This document shows positions 52,585 to 61,918 of a stretch of DNA of 64,000 nucleotides, piece after piece. The notes under the pieces are model-generated. The model did not search any database. It was given only the letters and a program-made list of their open reading frames with translations, and was not told where the DNA came from. Position 1 is the first letter of the stretch; each line of letters starts with the position of its first letter. The position numbers and the translations under genes are program-made. This DNA is from Streptomyces sp. NBC_00341. GTDB taxonomy: Bacteria; Actinomycetota; Actinomycetes; Streptomycetales; Streptomycetaceae. The stretch covers positions 6,448,001 through 6,512,000 of the forward strand of contig NZ_CP108002.1 of NCBI RefSeq assembly GCF_041435055.1. Direction: 5' to 3'.

Positions 52585-53301
52585 TCAGCCGGTGCGGCGC
52601 AGCGCTTCGCTCAGCCGGGCGGCCGAGTCGATGATGGCCTGGGCGTGCATCCGGCCCGGGTGACGGGTCAGCCGCTCGATCGGCCCGGAGACCGAGACCG
52701 CCGCGACCACCCGGTTCGAGGGGCCGCGTACCGGTGCGGAGACCGAGGCGACGCCCGGTTCCCGCTCGCCGATCGACTGGGCCCAGCCCCGGCGCCGTAC
52801 GCCGGAGAGCGCCGTCGCGGTGAAGCGGGCGCCCTGGAGGCCCCGGTGCAGGCGCTCCGGTTCCTCCCAGGCCATCAGGATCTGGGCGGAGGAGCCCGCC
52901 TTCATGGTGAGCGTGGAGCCGACCGGCACGGTGTCCCGAAGGCCGGACAGTCGCTCCGCCGCCGCCACGCAGATCCGCATGTCGCCCTGCCGGCGGTAGA
53001 GCTGCGCGCTCTCCCCGGTGATGTCGCGAAGGTGGGTGAGCACCGGTCCGGCCGTGGCGAGCAGCCGGTCCTCGCCCGCCGCCGCCGCGAGTTCCGACAG
53101 CCGGGGGCCGAGAATGAAGCGGCCCTGCATGTCCCTCGCCACCATGCGGTGGTGTTCCAGTGCCACGGCCAGCCGGTGGGCCGTGGGTCGTGCGAGCCCG
53201 GTCGCCGCGACCAGCCCGGCGAGGGTGGCCGGACCGGACTCCAGGGCGCTCAATACCAGAGCTGCCTTGTCGAGAACGCCGACGCCGCTAGAGTTGTCCA
53301 T
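52585..53301 (-). CDS. ndgR: IclR-family transcriptional regulator NdgR
   Basis: 238 aa from ATG 53301; frames extending to 53397 lack an RBS and cross the divergent promoter. N-terminal winged helix ([40 protein letters not shown]), then the IclR effector domain ([50 protein letters not shown]). In Streptomyces NdgR, encoded divergently from leuCD, activates leucine and sulfur amino acid genes and affects growth on particular nitrogen sources. The layout here is the same. The transcript may be leaderless or short-leadered, as no Shine-Dalgarno is seen. Confidence 0.92.
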   Translation of the reverse strand: MDNSSGVGVLDKAALVLSALESGPATLAGLVAATGLARPTAHRLAVALEHHRMVARDMQGRFILGPRLSELAAAAGEDRLLATAGPVLTHLRDITGESAQLYRRQGDMRICVAAAERLSGLRDTVPVGSTLTMKAGSSAQILMAWEEPERLHRGLQGARFTATALSGVRRRGWAQSIGEREPGVASVSAPVRGPSNRVVAAVSVSGPIERLTRHPGRMHAQAIIDSAARLSEALRRTG

Positions 53302-53475
53302 ACGACGATACTCGCGTCTCACTCTGTGAAACGCAAGTTCAATTTTCCGGGGAAGTTGCGAACCTGTACGGGCGGCCCCACAACGGCCCGTAGCCACCGC
53401 CCCGCACGGGGGTCCGGACGGGGGCGCACCGAATCTCTAGTTGGGCCGGCGACGACGCCGGCCGGAGGGAAAGCG
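53302..53475. promoter_or_regulatory. ndgR-leuC divergent regulatory region
   Basis: 174 bp. The AT-richer core 53318-53365 contains GTGAAACGCAAGTTCAATTTTCC and an imperfect inverted pair CGCAA (53332-53336) / TTGCG (53356-53360), a plausible NdgR site. GGAGGGA precedes leuC. Confidence 0.55.
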
Positions 53476-54900
53476 ATGGGTAGGACACTCGCGGAGAAGG
53501 TTTGGGACGACCATGTCGTCCGGCGCGCCGAAGGCGAGCCCGACCTCCTCTTCATCGATCTGCACCTGCTGCACGAGGTGACCAGCCCGCAGGCCTTCGA
53601 CGGTCTGCGGCAGGCCGGACGCCCGGTGCGGCGCCTCGACCTCACCATCGCCACCGAGGACCACAACACCCCGACCCTCGACATCGACAAGCCGATCGCG
53701 GACCCGGTCTCCCGCGCCCAGCTGGAGACCCTGCGCAAGAACTGCGCGGACTTCGGCGTCCGGCTGCACCCGCTGGGCGACATCGAGCAGGGCGTCGTGC
53801 ACGTGGTCGGCCCGCAGCTGGGGCTGACCCAGCCCGGCACCACGGTCGTCTGTGGCGATTCCCACACCTCCACGCACGGCGCGTTCGGCGCGCTGGCGTT
53901 CGGCATCGGCACCAGCCAGGTCGAGCACGTACTGGCCACCCAGACGCTGCCGCTGGCCCGCCCGAAGACGATGGCGATCACCGTCGAGGGTGAACTGCCC
54001 GACAGCGTCACCGCCAAGGACCTGATCCTCGCGATCATCGCCCGGATCGGCACCGGCGGCGGCCAGGGCTACATCCTCGAATACCGCGGCTCCGCCATCG
54101 AGAAGCTCTCGATGGAAGCCCGGATGACCATCTGCAACATGTCGATCGAGGCCGGAGCGCGGGCGGGCATGATCGCCCCCGACCGGACCACCTTCGACTA
54201 CCTCCAGGGCCGCGACCACGCCCCGCAGGGCGAGGACTGGGACGCCGCGGTGGCGTACTGGGAGACGCTGCGCACCGACGACGACGCGGTCTTCGACGCC
54301 GAGGTCGTCATCGAGGCCGCCGAACTGGCGCCGTTCGTCACCTGGGGCACCAACCCCGGCCAGGGCGCACCGCTGTCGGCCAGCGTCCCCGACCCCGCTT
54401 CGTACGAGGACGCCTCGGAGCGCAACGCCGCGGAAAAGGCCCTGGAGTACATGGGGTTGACCGCAGGGCAGCCGCTGCGCGAGATCAACGTGGACACCGT
54501 CTTCGTAGGTTCCTGCACCAACGGCCGGATCGAGGACCTGCGCAACGTGGCCGCCATCATGGACGGCCGCCAGGTCGCCGACGGGGTACGGATGCTGGTC
54601 GTCCCGGGCTCCGTGCGGGTCGCCCTGCAGGCCGTCGAGGAGGGCCTGGACAAGGTCTTCAAGGCCGCCGGCGCCGAATGGCGGCACGCGGGTTGCTCGA
54701 TGTGCCTCGGTATGAACCCCGACCAGCTGGCCCCCGGCGAGCGCTCCGCCTCCACCTCGAACCGTAACTTCGAGGGCCGGCAGGGCAAGGGCGGCCGTAC
54801 CCACCTGGTCTCCCCGCAGGTCGCCGCCGCCACCGCCGTGCTGGGCCATCTGGCCTCGCCGGCCGACCTGTCCGACGTCCGTACGCCCGCCGGAGTCTGA
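53476..54900 (+). CDS. leuC: 3-isopropylmalate dehydratase large subunit
   Basis: 474 aa from ATG 53476 with GGAGGGA upstream. Aconitase-family motifs: [33 protein letters not shown] near the start, [30 protein letters not shown], and cysteines of the 4Fe-4S cluster in [10 protein letters not shown] and CSMCLGMN. With LeuD it isomerises 2- to 3-isopropylmalate in leucine synthesis. leuD follows 5 bp later. Confidence 0.96.
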   Translation: MGRTLAEKVWDDHVVRRAEGEPDLLFIDLHLLHEVTSPQAFDGLRQAGRPVRRLDLTIATEDHNTPTLDIDKPIADPVSRAQLETLRKNCADFGVRLHPLGDIEQGVVHVVGPQLGLTQPGTTVVCGDSHTSTHGAFGALAFGIGTSQVEHVLATQTLPLARPKTMAITVEGELPDSVTAKDLILAIIARIGTGGGQGYILEYRGSAIEKLSMEARMTICNMSIEAGARAGMIAPDRTTFDYLQGRDHAPQGEDWDAAVAYWETLRTDDDAVFDAEVVIEAAELAPFVTWGTNPGQGAPLSASVPDPASYEDASERNAAEKALEYMGLTAGQPLREINVDTVFVGSCTNGRIEDLRNVAAIMDGRQVADGVRMLVVPGSVRVALQAVEEGLDKVFKAAGAEWRHAGCSMCLGMNPDQLAPGERSASTSNRNFEGRQGKGGRTHLVSPQVAAATAVLGHLASPADLSDVRTPAGV

Positions 54901-54905
54901 GAATC

Positions 54906-55499
54906 ATGGAAGCTTTCACCGCACACACCGGCCGGGCCGTCCCGCTGCGCCGCAGCAACGTCGACACCGACCAGATCATCCCCGCCCACTGGCTGAAAAA
55001 GGTCACCCGGGACGGCTTCGAGGACGGGCTCTTCGAGGCCTGGCGCAAGGACGAGAACTTCGTCCTCAACCGCCCGGAGCGCAAGGGTGCCTCGGTCCTG
55101 GTGGCCGGCCCCGACTTCGGTACCGGCTCGTCCCGTGAGCACGCCGTGTGGGCCCTGCAGAACTTCGGCTTCAAGGCCGTCGTCTCCTCCCGGTTCGCCG
55201 ACATCTTCCGAGGCAACTCGCTGAAGAACGGGCTGTTGACCGTGGTCCTGGACCAGCAGGTCGTCGACGCCCTGTGGGAGCTGACCGAGGCCGACCCGAC
55301 CGCGGAGGTCACGGTCGACCTGGAGAAGCGCCAGGTGCTCGCCGAGGGCATCACGGCCGACTTCGAGCTCGACGAGAACGCCCGCTGGCGGCTGCTGAAC
55401 GGGCTGGACGACATCAGCCTCACCCTGCGAGACGAACCGGACATCGCGGCCTACGAGGCGACCAGGCCCGCCCACAAGCCACGTACAATTCAGGCCTGA
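54906..55499 (+). CDS. leuD: 3-isopropylmalate dehydratase small subunit
   Basis: 197 aa. Swivelling aconitase domain: [29 protein letters not shown], then the signature [44 protein letters not shown]. It forms the heterodimer with LeuC. A strong hairpin follows. Confidence 0.96.
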   Translation: MEAFTAHTGRAVPLRRSNVDTDQIIPAHWLKKVTRDGFEDGLFEAWRKDENFVLNRPERKGASVLVAGPDFGTGSSREHAVWALQNFGFKAVVSSRFADIFRGNSLKNGLLTVVLDQQVVDALWELTEADPTAEVTVDLEKRQVLAEGITADFELDENARWRLLNGLDDISLTLRDEPDIAAYEATRPAHKPRTIQA

Positions 55500-55515
55500 G
55501 CAGCGCCTTTCCCGT

Positions 55516-55549
55516 ACTGCGCCCCCTACCTTCTGGTAGGGGGCGCAGT
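55516..55549 (+). terminator. terminator of leuCD operon
   Basis: Perfect 15-bp stem (55516-55530 with 55535-55549), loop TTCT, 16 bases after the leuD stop. Confidence 0.87.
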
Positions 55550-55603
55550 CGCTTGTTGAGACCCCGTCGGGCGACAACTCGCCCCAGATGGCACAATCGG
55601 TGC

Positions 55604-55831
55604 ATGGAACGCGACAGCCAACTCAAGCTTTACGGCCAAGTCGCCGACCAATTGAAGGAAGCGCACTCGCGAGTGCGTGCACTGCAAGTCCCGGAGAGCG
55701 TACGGATGGCGCTGTCCCGGAAGCTGCTGGTCGTCACGGCCGCGGCGAAGCACGATCTACCGGATGCGGCAAGGCGTCTGGACCGGTTGATGAAGGACCT
55801 CGATGAGGGCCGATTCCCCGAAGGTGACTGA
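55604..55831 (+). CDS. small conserved helical protein of unknown function
   Basis: 75 aa, all-helical appearance, charged: QLKLYGQVADQLKEAHSRVRAL, SVRMALSRKLLVVTAAAKHDLPDAARRLDRLMKDLDEGRFPEGD. No Cys, signal or membrane segment. Start ATG 55604 lies 105 bp after leuD and beyond its terminator. It is in the position where S. coelicolor carries a short conserved gene before hupS, as I recall. Function unknown. Confidence 0.7.
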   Translation: MERDSQLKLYGQVADQLKEAHSRVRALQVPESVRMALSRKLLVVTAAAKHDLPDAARRLDRLMKDLDEGRFPEGD

Positions 55832-55975
55832 CTCTGCGGAACTGCGCAGCGGTCGACTTCGTTGCGGCACTAGGGTGATTAGCCCGTTTCGTGTTTGATT
55901 TGCGGTATATATCTGCCTAACGTGCGAAAAAGGCTTGAACACTTTCGTTCTGGCTATGTCTCCGAAGGGGAAGAC

Positions 55976-56650
55976 GTGAACAAGGCGCAGCTCGTAGAAG
56001 CGATTGCCGACAAGGTCGGCGGCCGACAGCAGGCCGCGGACGCCGTCGATGCGGTGCTCGACGCGATCGTTCGTGCGGTTGTCGCAGGTGACCGTGTTTC
56101 GGTCACCGGCTTCGGCTCGTTCGAGAAGGTCGACCGCCCGGCCCGCTACGCCCGCAACCCGCAGACGGGTGAGCGGGTGCGGGTCAAGAAGACGTCAGTG
56201 CCCCGTTTCCGTGCGGGACAGGGCTTCAAGGACCTGGTGAGCGGCTCGAAGAAGCTCCCCAAGAACGATGTGGCAGTGAAGAAGGCGCCCAAGGGCAGCC
56301 TCTCGGGCGGTTCTTCCACCCGTACGACGGCCAAGGCCGCCGCCAAGAAGGCCACCGCGAAGAAGGCCGTGGCGAAGAAGGCCACCGCCAAGAAGGCCGT
56401 GGCACCGGCGAAGAAGGCCACCGCCACCGCCAAGAAGGCGACCGCGACGAAGACGTCCGCGGCGGCGAAGAAGACCACGGCGGCCGCGAAGAAGGCGACC
56501 CCCGCGGCGGCGAAGAAGACGACGACCGCCAAGAAGGCCGTCGCCAGCAAGACCGCGCCCGCCAAGAAGACCACGGCGAAGAAGGCGCCCGCGAAGAAGA
56601 CCACCGCGCGCAAGACCACGGCCAAGAAGGCCACCGCACGGAAGAAGTGA
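55976..56650 (+). CDS. hupS: HU-family nucleoid protein with lysine/alanine-rich C-terminal tail
   Basis: 224 aa from GTG 55976 (GAAGGGGAA upstream). Residues 1-92 form a standard HU domain ([42 protein letters not shown]). The remaining 130 are repeats of AKKA/TAKK, like eukaryotic histone H1 and mycobacterial Hlp. This two-domain form is HupS, which in S. coelicolor is sporulation-associated and compacts spore chromosomes. The tail DNA is repetitive and prone to length change. The 144-bp leader is AT-rich, consistent with a regulated promoter. Confidence 0.95.
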   Translation: MNKAQLVEAIADKVGGRQQAADAVDAVLDAIVRAVVAGDRVSVTGFGSFEKVDRPARYARNPQTGERVRVKKTSVPRFRAGQGFKDLVSGSKKLPKNDVAVKKAPKGSLSGGSSTRTTAKAAAKKATAKKAVAKKATAKKAVAPAKKATATAKKATATKTSAAAKKTTAAAKKATPAAAKKTTTAKKAVASKTAPAKKTTAKKAPAKKTTARKTTAKKATARKK

Positions 56651-56682
56651 GACCCAGCAGCACAGGGCTCATCACACGCGCC

Positions 56683-56712
56683 GGGCCGGGCTCCCCTCGG
56701 GGAGCCCGGCCC
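56683..56712. terminator. terminator between hupS and the convergent 67-aa gene
   Basis: Perfect 14-bp stem (56683-56696 with 56699-56712) with a very short loop, 32 bases past the hupS stop. Confidence 0.8.
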
Positions 56713-56740
56713 GCGGGCTGTTCGGGGTGCGGCTGAGGGC

Positions 56741-56944
56741 TCAGAAGGTCTGCAGCGTCACCAGGGTGATCCGCAGCCCCGCCCCCTCGCCCCGGCCCTC
56801 GATCCGTACCCGCTGGCCCGGCCGCAGCAGCCGCAGGCCGCCGGCGTCGAAGGCGCGGGCGTCGAAATCCACCGGGGTGCCGTCGTCGAGCAGCACACTG
56901 CCGGTGCGGGTCTCGGGGTCGTACGTGTACGAGGTCGCCTGCAT
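56741..56944 (-). CDS. small OB-like / cold-shock-like hypothetical protein
   Basis: 67 aa from ATG 56944. MQATSYTYDPETRTGSVLLDDGTPVDFDARAFDAGG then LRPGQRVRIEGRGEGAGLRITLVTLQTF: a five-strand beta pattern with the G-x-V-x-x-D-D-G-T-x-v-x-F order of cold-shock domains, but without the RNP aromatic motifs. It starts 11 bp after the cofC stop and is probably co-transcribed with cofC. Function unknown. Confidence 0.72.
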   Translation of the reverse strand: MQATSYTYDPETRTGSVLLDDGTPVDFDARAFDAGGLRLLRPGQRVRIEGRGEGAGLRITLVTLQTF

Positions 56945-56954
56945 GAACGGCAGC

Positions 56955-57641
56955 CTATCGGTCCATCGAGGGGACCCCGGCGGCCCAGCGCCCCGCCGTG
57001 TAGGGGCCGACCCCCAGGGCGAGCGCCGCCCGCAGATCGTCGCCGGTGTCCACGTCCTGGCGGACCGAATCGATGCCGGAGAGCGTGATTTCCGCGGCTC
57101 CCGACGCGAGGTGCCGATCCCGGGACCGGCCACCGAAATCGGGGCGCAATTCCACTCCTGGCCCAGCGGACAGAAATGTTGTTCCGATTCCCGCCGCATC
57201 GGTCACGAATGCGCGCGGAAAAGCGGCCGAAAAATCGAGCACCCGGGCCAATTCCGGGTGGCGCAGCGCCGGCAGATCCGCGTTGAGCACGGCGACCGCC
57301 GCTTTGGGCCGGGCCGCCCGCACCGCACGCTCACCGTGCGCGAGGGCCGCGTTGAGCCCGGCGGCGGGGGAGTCGGCCACGACGCGGGCGCCGAGGGCCG
57401 CCAGCGCGGCGCCCGCCGTCGCGTCGTCCGTGACTACCACCACATCCGCGACGGCCCGGCAGGCGAGCGCCGCGTACACGGTGTCCTGGGCGAAGGCCAG
57501 GGCGAGCCGGGGCCGCAACAGGGCGCCGGACGCGGGCGCCAGCCTGCTCTTGGCCCGCGCCAGCGGCTTCAACGGGACGACCAGGGACCAGCGGCCGGTC
57601 GGGTCGGTGTTCGTGGCGGTCTCCCCCTCGATGCGCATCAC
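56955..57641 (-). CDS. cofC: 2-phospho-L-lactate / phosphoenolpyruvate guanylyltransferase (F420 biosynthesis)
   Basis: 228 aa. Nucleotidyltransferase fold of CofC/FbiD: WSLVVPLKPLARAKSRLAP at the start, ADVVVVTDDATAG, AVLNADLPALRHPELARVL and FVTDAAGIGTTFLSAG with RPDFGGRSRDRHLASGA. It makes the guanylylated 3-carbon precursor of coenzyme F420. Other F420 genes (fbiA/B/C) are elsewhere. The start may be the second Met (57638). Confidence 0.92.
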   Translation of the reverse strand: MMRIEGETATNTDPTGRWSLVVPLKPLARAKSRLAPASGALLRPRLALAFAQDTVYAALACRAVADVVVVTDDATAGAALAALGARVVADSPAAGLNAALAHGERAVRAARPKAAVAVLNADLPALRHPELARVLDFSAAFPRAFVTDAAGIGTTFLSAGPGVELRPDFGGRSRDRHLASGAAEITLSGIDSVRQDVDTGDDLRAALALGVGPYTAGRWAAGVPSMDR

Positions 57642-57797
57642 CGCCTATTCTCGCCTGCCGGTGCGACAACCTGGAGGGTCGGTCCCGAAGGTGAGGCGTA
57701 CGGTGTTCTCGACAGAGCAGGGGCCTGGGGCGAGACTTGACCGTCGGTAGTCAGTCAGTAGAGCTCCACAGTCAGGTCCGTAGAGAAGGGTGTCCGG

Positions 57798-58550
57798 GTG
57801 TCCCGCCGCAGAATCGGCTTCTGGTACCGCTTTGCAGCGGTCATCGCAAAACCGCCACTGGTGGTTCTGTTCAAGCGCGACTGGCGGGGGATGGAACATA
57901 TTCCGGCCGATGGCGGCTTTATAACTGCGGTCAATCACAACTCGTATCTGGACCCGCTTTCGTACGGGCACTTCCAGTACAACACCGGCCGGGTGCCGCG
58001 GCTCCTCGCGAAGGCGGGACTCTTCAAGACCCCGTTCATCGGGATGATGCTGCGGGGCACCGGCCAGATTCCCGTCTACCGCGAGACGACCAACGCGCTG
58101 GACGCCTTCCGGGCCGCCGTCGCCGCCATCGAGCGCGGTGAGTGCGTCGCCTTCTACCCGGAGGGCACCCTCACCCGCGACCCCGAGATGTGGCCGATGG
58201 GCGGCAAGACCGGCGCCGCCCGCGTCGCGTTGATGACCCGGGCCCCGGTCATCCCCGTCGCCCAGTGGGGCGCCAACCTGGCGATGCCGCCCTACGCCAC
58301 GGACAAGAAGCTGCGGCTCTTCCCCCGAAAGACCCTCCAGGTCCAGGCCGGTCCGCCGGTAGACCTCTCGCGCTTCTACGACAAGGAGCCGACGCCCGAC
58401 GTCCTGCGCGAGGCGACCGAGGTCATCATGCTCGCGATCACCGAGCAGCTGGCGGACGTACGCGGGCTGCCGGCCCCCGCAGAGCTCTACGACCACCGAA
58501 AGGCCCGCGCCGAACAGCGGCGCAAGTCCGAACGAGAGGGACCCAAGTGA
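57798..58550 (+). CDS. 1-acyl-sn-glycerol-3-phosphate acyltransferase (PlsC family)
   Basis: 250 aa from GTG 57798. Acyltransferase motifs: N-H47-NSYLD52 (HX4D), GTGQIPVYR, FYPEGTLTRDP (EGT) and APVIPVAQWG. A weak hydrophobic stretch near residues 12-25 may anchor it to the membrane. It should acylate lysophosphatidate or a related acceptor. Its stop overlaps the gpsA start, and gpsA supplies glycerol-3-phosphate, a consistent lipid-synthesis pair. Confidence 0.92.
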   Translation: MSRRRIGFWYRFAAVIAKPPLVVLFKRDWRGMEHIPADGGFITAVNHNSYLDPLSYGHFQYNTGRVPRLLAKAGLFKTPFIGMMLRGTGQIPVYRETTNALDAFRAAVAAIERGECVAFYPEGTLTRDPEMWPMGGKTGAARVALMTRAPVIPVAQWGANLAMPPYATDKKLRLFPRKTLQVQAGPPVDLSRFYDKEPTPDVLREATEVIMLAITEQLADVRGLPAPAELYDHRKARAEQRRKSEREGPK

Positions 58551-59557
58551 CGCACCCCGTAAAAGCAGCCGTCTTCGGAACCGGCTCATGGGGTACGGCC
58601 TTCAGCATGGTCCTGGCCGACGCGGGCTGCGAGGTCACCCTCTGGGGACGCCGCGCCGAGGTCGCCGAGACCATCAACACGACCCGTACCAACCCCGACT
58701 ACCTGCCGGGCATCGAACTCCCCGCATCGGTCCGGGCCACCACCGACGCGGCACAGGCTCTGCGCGGCGCCGACTTCGCGGTGCTCGTCGTGCCCTCCCA
58801 GACGCTGCGCGCCAACCTCGCGGCCTGGGCCCCGCACCTGGAGTCCAAGACGGTACTGGTCTCCATGATGAAGGGCGTCGAACTCGGCACCGCGAAGCTG
58901 ATGAGCGAGGTCATCGAGGACGTCACCGGGGTCGGCGCCGACCGCGTCGCCGTCATCACCGGGCCCAACCTCGCCAGGCCGATCGCCGAACGCCGCCCCG
59001 CCGCGGCTGTCGTCGCCTGCCAGGACGAGTCGGTGGCCCGCCGCCTCCAGGCCGCCTGCCACACCTCGTACTTCCGCCCCTACACCAACACCGACGTGGT
59101 CGGCTGCGAGCTCGGCGGCGCCGTCAAGAACGTCATCGGGCTGGCCGTCGGCATCTCGGACGGCATGGGGCTGGGGGACAACGCCAAGGGCTCGCTCATC
59201 ACCCGCGGCCTGGCCGAGACCACCCGGCTCGGCCACGCGATGGGCGCCGACCCGCTGACCTTCTCCGGACTGGCCGGTCTCGGCGACCTGGTGGCGACCT
59301 GCTCGTCGCCGCTCTCGCGCAACCACACCTTCGGCATCAACCTCGGCCGGGGCATGACCCTTCAGGAGACCATCGCGGTCACCAAGCAGACCGCGGAGGG
59401 CGTCAAGTCCTGCGAATCGGTGCTCGATCTGGCCCGCCGGCACGGCGTGGAGATGCCGCTGACCGAGACGGTCGTCGGCATCGTCCACGAGGGAAAGCCC
59501 CCGATGGTCGCCCTCAAGGAGCTCATGTCGCGCAGCGCCAAGGCCGAGCGGCACTGA
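58547..59557 (+). CDS. gpsA: NAD(P)+ glycerol-3-phosphate dehydrogenase
   Basis: 336 aa from GTG 58547, overlapping the acyltransferase by 4 bases. NAD-binding motif VFGTGSWGTAFSMVLADAG at the N-terminus; VLVSMMKGVE, VITGPNLARPIA, GCELGGAVKNVIGLAVGISDG (catalytic Lys) and SGLAGLGDLVATCSSPLSRN follow. It reduces dihydroxyacetone phosphate to sn-glycerol-3-phosphate for phospholipids. Confidence 0.96.
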   Translation: MTHPVKAAVFGTGSWGTAFSMVLADAGCEVTLWGRRAEVAETINTTRTNPDYLPGIELPASVRATTDAAQALRGADFAVLVVPSQTLRANLAAWAPHLESKTVLVSMMKGVELGTAKLMSEVIEDVTGVGADRVAVITGPNLARPIAERRPAAAVVACQDESVARRLQAACHTSYFRPYTNTDVVGCELGGAVKNVIGLAVGISDGMGLGDNAKGSLITRGLAETTRLGHAMGADPLTFSGLAGLGDLVATCSSPLSRNHTFGINLGRGMTLQETIAVTKQTAEGVKSCESVLDLARRHGVEMPLTETVVGIVHEGKPPMVALKELMSRSAKAERH

Positions 59558-59648
59558 GGCCGGCGCTCCTCCTGCGGGCCGGGTTCACCCGCCGGGCGGC
59601 ACCGGTGGCGCTGACTCGACCCGTACCAGCAGGTACGCTCATCGCGAT

Positions 59649-60806
59649 ATGAGCAGCGAGAACCTCCCCCAGAGCACGGAGCAGCAGCTCCGCAAGCCGC
59701 GTGTGGCCGTCGTGTTCGGCGGCCGCAGCTCCGAACACGGCATTTCGGTGGTCACGGCCGGTGCCGTCCTGAACGCCATCGACCGGACGAAGTACGACGT
59801 CCTGCCGATCGGCATCACGACGGACGGCCGCTGGGCGCTCACCGCCGACGAACCCGAACGCATGGCCATCACGGACCGGAAGATGCCGGACGTGGCCCAG
59901 CTCGCCGAGTCCGACGAGGGCGGCGTGGTGCTCTCCGTCGATCCCGGCAGCCGCGAAGTGGTCTACAGCGAACCCGGCGCGGTACCCAAGGCGCTCGGCG
60001 AGGTCGACGTCGTCTTCCCCGTCCTGCACGGCCCCTACGGTGAGGACGGCACGCTCCAGGGCCTCCTGGAGCTCTCCGGGGTGCCGTACGTCGGCGCCGG
60101 AGTCCTCGCCTCCGCGGTCGGCCAGGACAAGGAGTACATGAAGCGCGTCTTCACCTCCTTCGGTCTGCCCGTCGGCCCGTACGTCGTCGTACGCCCCCGC
60201 GAGTGGGACCAGGATCAGCAGGCCGCCCGCAAGCGCATCGTGGAGTTCGCCGGTGACCACGGCTGGCCGCTCTTCGTGAAGCCGGCCAGGGCCGGCTCCT
60301 CCATCGGCATCACCAAGGTCGAGGACGCCTCCGGCCTGGACGAGGCGATCGAGGAGGCCCGCCGCCACGACCCCAAGTTCCTCGTCGAGTCACTTCTGCG
60401 CGGCCGTGAGATCGAGTGCGGGGTGCTGGAGTTCGAGGACGGGCCCCGGGCCAGCGCGCCGGCCGAGATCCCGCCGGTCACCTCGCACGACTTCTACGAC
60501 TTCGAGGCCAAGTACATCGACGCGGCGCCCGGCATCGTGCCTGCCCCGCTCACCGAGGACCAGACCGCGGAGGTCCAGCGGCTCGCCGTCGAGGCCTTCG
60601 AAGCGGCGTCCTGCGAGGGACTGGTGCGCGCCGACTTCTTCCTCACGGAGGACGGCGGCTTCGTCATCAACGAGATCAACACCCTGCCGGGCTTCACCCC
60701 CATCTCCATGTACCCGCGCATGTGGCAGGAGAGCGGGGTCGATTACCCGCAGCTGGTCGACCGGCTCATCCAGGCGGCGCTGAACCGGCCGACCGGGCTG
60801 CGCTGA
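59649..60806 (+). CDS. ddlA: D-alanine-D-alanine ligase
   Basis: 385 aa. ATP-grasp ligase: RVAVVFGGRSSEHGISVVTA at the start, VLHGPYGEDGTLQGLLELSGVPYVGAGVLAS, LFVKPARAGSSIGITKV and a C-terminal GGFVINEINTLPGFTPISMYP. It joins two D-Ala for peptidoglycan precursors. It lies 91 bp after gpsA and is followed by a strong hairpin. Confidence 0.96.
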   Translation: MSSENLPQSTEQQLRKPRVAVVFGGRSSEHGISVVTAGAVLNAIDRTKYDVLPIGITTDGRWALTADEPERMAITDRKMPDVAQLAESDEGGVVLSVDPGSREVVYSEPGAVPKALGEVDVVFPVLHGPYGEDGTLQGLLELSGVPYVGAGVLASAVGQDKEYMKRVFTSFGLPVGPYVVVRPREWDQDQQAARKRIVEFAGDHGWPLFVKPARAGSSIGITKVEDASGLDEAIEEARRHDPKFLVESLLRGREIECGVLEFEDGPRASAPAEIPPVTSHDFYDFEAKYIDAAPGIVPAPLTEDQTAEVQRLAVEAFEAASCEGLVRADFFLTEDGGFVINEINTLPGFTPISMYPRMWQESGVDYPQLVDRLIQAALNRPTGLR

Positions 60807-60825
60807 GACCGTCACCACACGGCCG

Positions 60826-60858
60826 AGGGCGTGCGCTCCGCACCGGAGCGCACGCCCT
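60826..60858. terminator. bidirectional terminator between ddlA and the DUF3515 gene
   Basis: Perfect 15-bp stem (60826-60840 with 60844-60858), 3-base loop. It overlaps the last codon region of the minus-strand gene. Confidence 0.82.
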
Positions 60859-61345
60859 ACAGCCTGTCGGGGACGGTCTTCCTGACCGCCGGGGCGAAGG
60901 CCGCCAGCGGACTCGCGTCATGCGCGTACGCCGCCGACAACGTCACCTCGACGTACGCCTTGCGGAGCGTGGTAGTGAACCGGGGCCGGCCGTCATCCAG
61001 CTGCTCCAGCATCCAGTTGACACCGTTCGCGTCGATCGCCTTCGACTGGGAGTCATCCATCTTCGCCGGGCGCGGGACACCGCAGCGCAGTACGATCTCC
61101 CCGTCCCCCCACCCGGCGGTCAGGTCCGAGCCGGACCCCGGGTCACTGCGCTCCTGACCGGCGACGGCACTCGGCAGCTCCTTGTGCAACGCACGGCAGT
61201 AGGCTGCGGCTTCCGGCGACGGGGTGGGAACCGTGACCGACGCCGAGGCATCTCCCCGGGAGCAGCCCGCCGCGGCCATGAGTACCAGGGCAGCGGACGG
61301 ACCGAGGATCACAGGACGGGAAAGCCGGCGGCGGGAAGACGTCAC
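60857..61345 (-). CDS. DUF3515-family lipoprotein
   Basis: 162 aa. Lipobox AAAGC gives lipidated C28 after an Arg-rich signal peptide. The mature part has the DUF3515 features: YCRALHKELPSAVAGQ, GDGEIVLRCGV (second conserved Cys) and NWMLEQLDDGRPRFTTTLRKAYVEVTL. The family sits next to ddl or thiL in many actinobacteria; its function is unknown and a cell-envelope role is likely. Confidence 0.88.
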   Translation of the reverse strand: MTSSRRRLSRPVILGPSAALVLMAAAGCSRGDASASVTVPTPSPEAAAYCRALHKELPSAVAGQERSDPGSGSDLTAGWGDGEIVLRCGVPRPAKMDDSQSKAIDANGVNWMLEQLDDGRPRFTTTLRKAYVEVTLSAAYAHDASPLAAFAPAVRKTVPDRL

Positions 61346-61365
61346 CGGCCCAGCCTAGACGGGGG

Positions 61366-61599
61366 TTACAGGTGCACGACCGGGCAGGTCAGGGTTCTGG
61401 TGATGCCGTCCACCTGCTGGACCTTGGCGACCACCATGCGCCCGAGCTCATCGACCGTGTCGGCCTGCGCACGCACGATCACATCGTAGGGACCGGTGAC
61501 GTCCTCTGCCTGGATCACTCCCGGGATTCTCGCGATGGTCTGGGCGACTGTCGTCGCCTTGCCCACCTCGGTCTGAATAAGGATGTACGCCTGTACCAC
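61366..61599 (-). CDS. stand-alone Lrp/AsnC ligand-binding (RAM) domain protein
   Basis: 77 aa from GTG 61599, preceded by GGAGG. VQAYILIQTEVGKATTVAQTIA, then GVIQAEDVTGPYDVIVRAQADTVDELGRMVVAKVQQVDGI: the RAM effector domain without a DNA-binding half. Such proteins form oligomers and sense amino acids but cannot bind DNA alone. It is 20 bp upstream of the DUF3515 gene stop side, on the same strand but after it. Confidence 0.87.
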   Translation of the reverse strand: MVQAYILIQTEVGKATTVAQTIARIPGVIQAEDVTGPYDVIVRAQADTVDELGRMVVAKVQQVDGITRTLTCPVVHL

Positions 61600-61918
61600 G
61601 GAACCTCCAGGGCGGCCACGAGGATCATGTGGGGGAAAGGGACGCCACGGTATCGCGTCGCCCCGGGCCGCGGGGAGACCTGCGGGCCGGATGACGCCCA
61701 CAGCGTGGCGTACAGAACACACAAGTTGACGTATCTCTTGACAGTACCGACAGCAGTGACGGCCCGCGACCGCAAGTCCAGCGGTGCGGACGGGGGACCC
61801 GCGTGCCCGTGACGACCAGGACGGACCGCCCCCGGGGCCGGTCCGCGGTCCGGGCGCCCGCAGGCCGCCGAAACAGGCCGGACGCCCGTCCGGCGCGACA
61901 GATGAGGGGTGAGACTCG
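61600..61918. other. intergenic region between Lrp-like gene and thiL
   Basis: 319 bp without a gene. Overlapping TTGACG (61726-61731) and TTGACA (61738-61743) hexamers in an AT-richer stretch may be -35 elements for thiL, but no matching -10 is clear. No TPP riboswitch features (CUGAGA box) were found. Confidence 0.4.

Noticed and set aside
61600..61918. Possible TPP riboswitch ahead of thiL-thiD
   Set aside because: Conserved TPP-box sequences are not visible; thiL/thiD pairs in Streptomyces usually have none.
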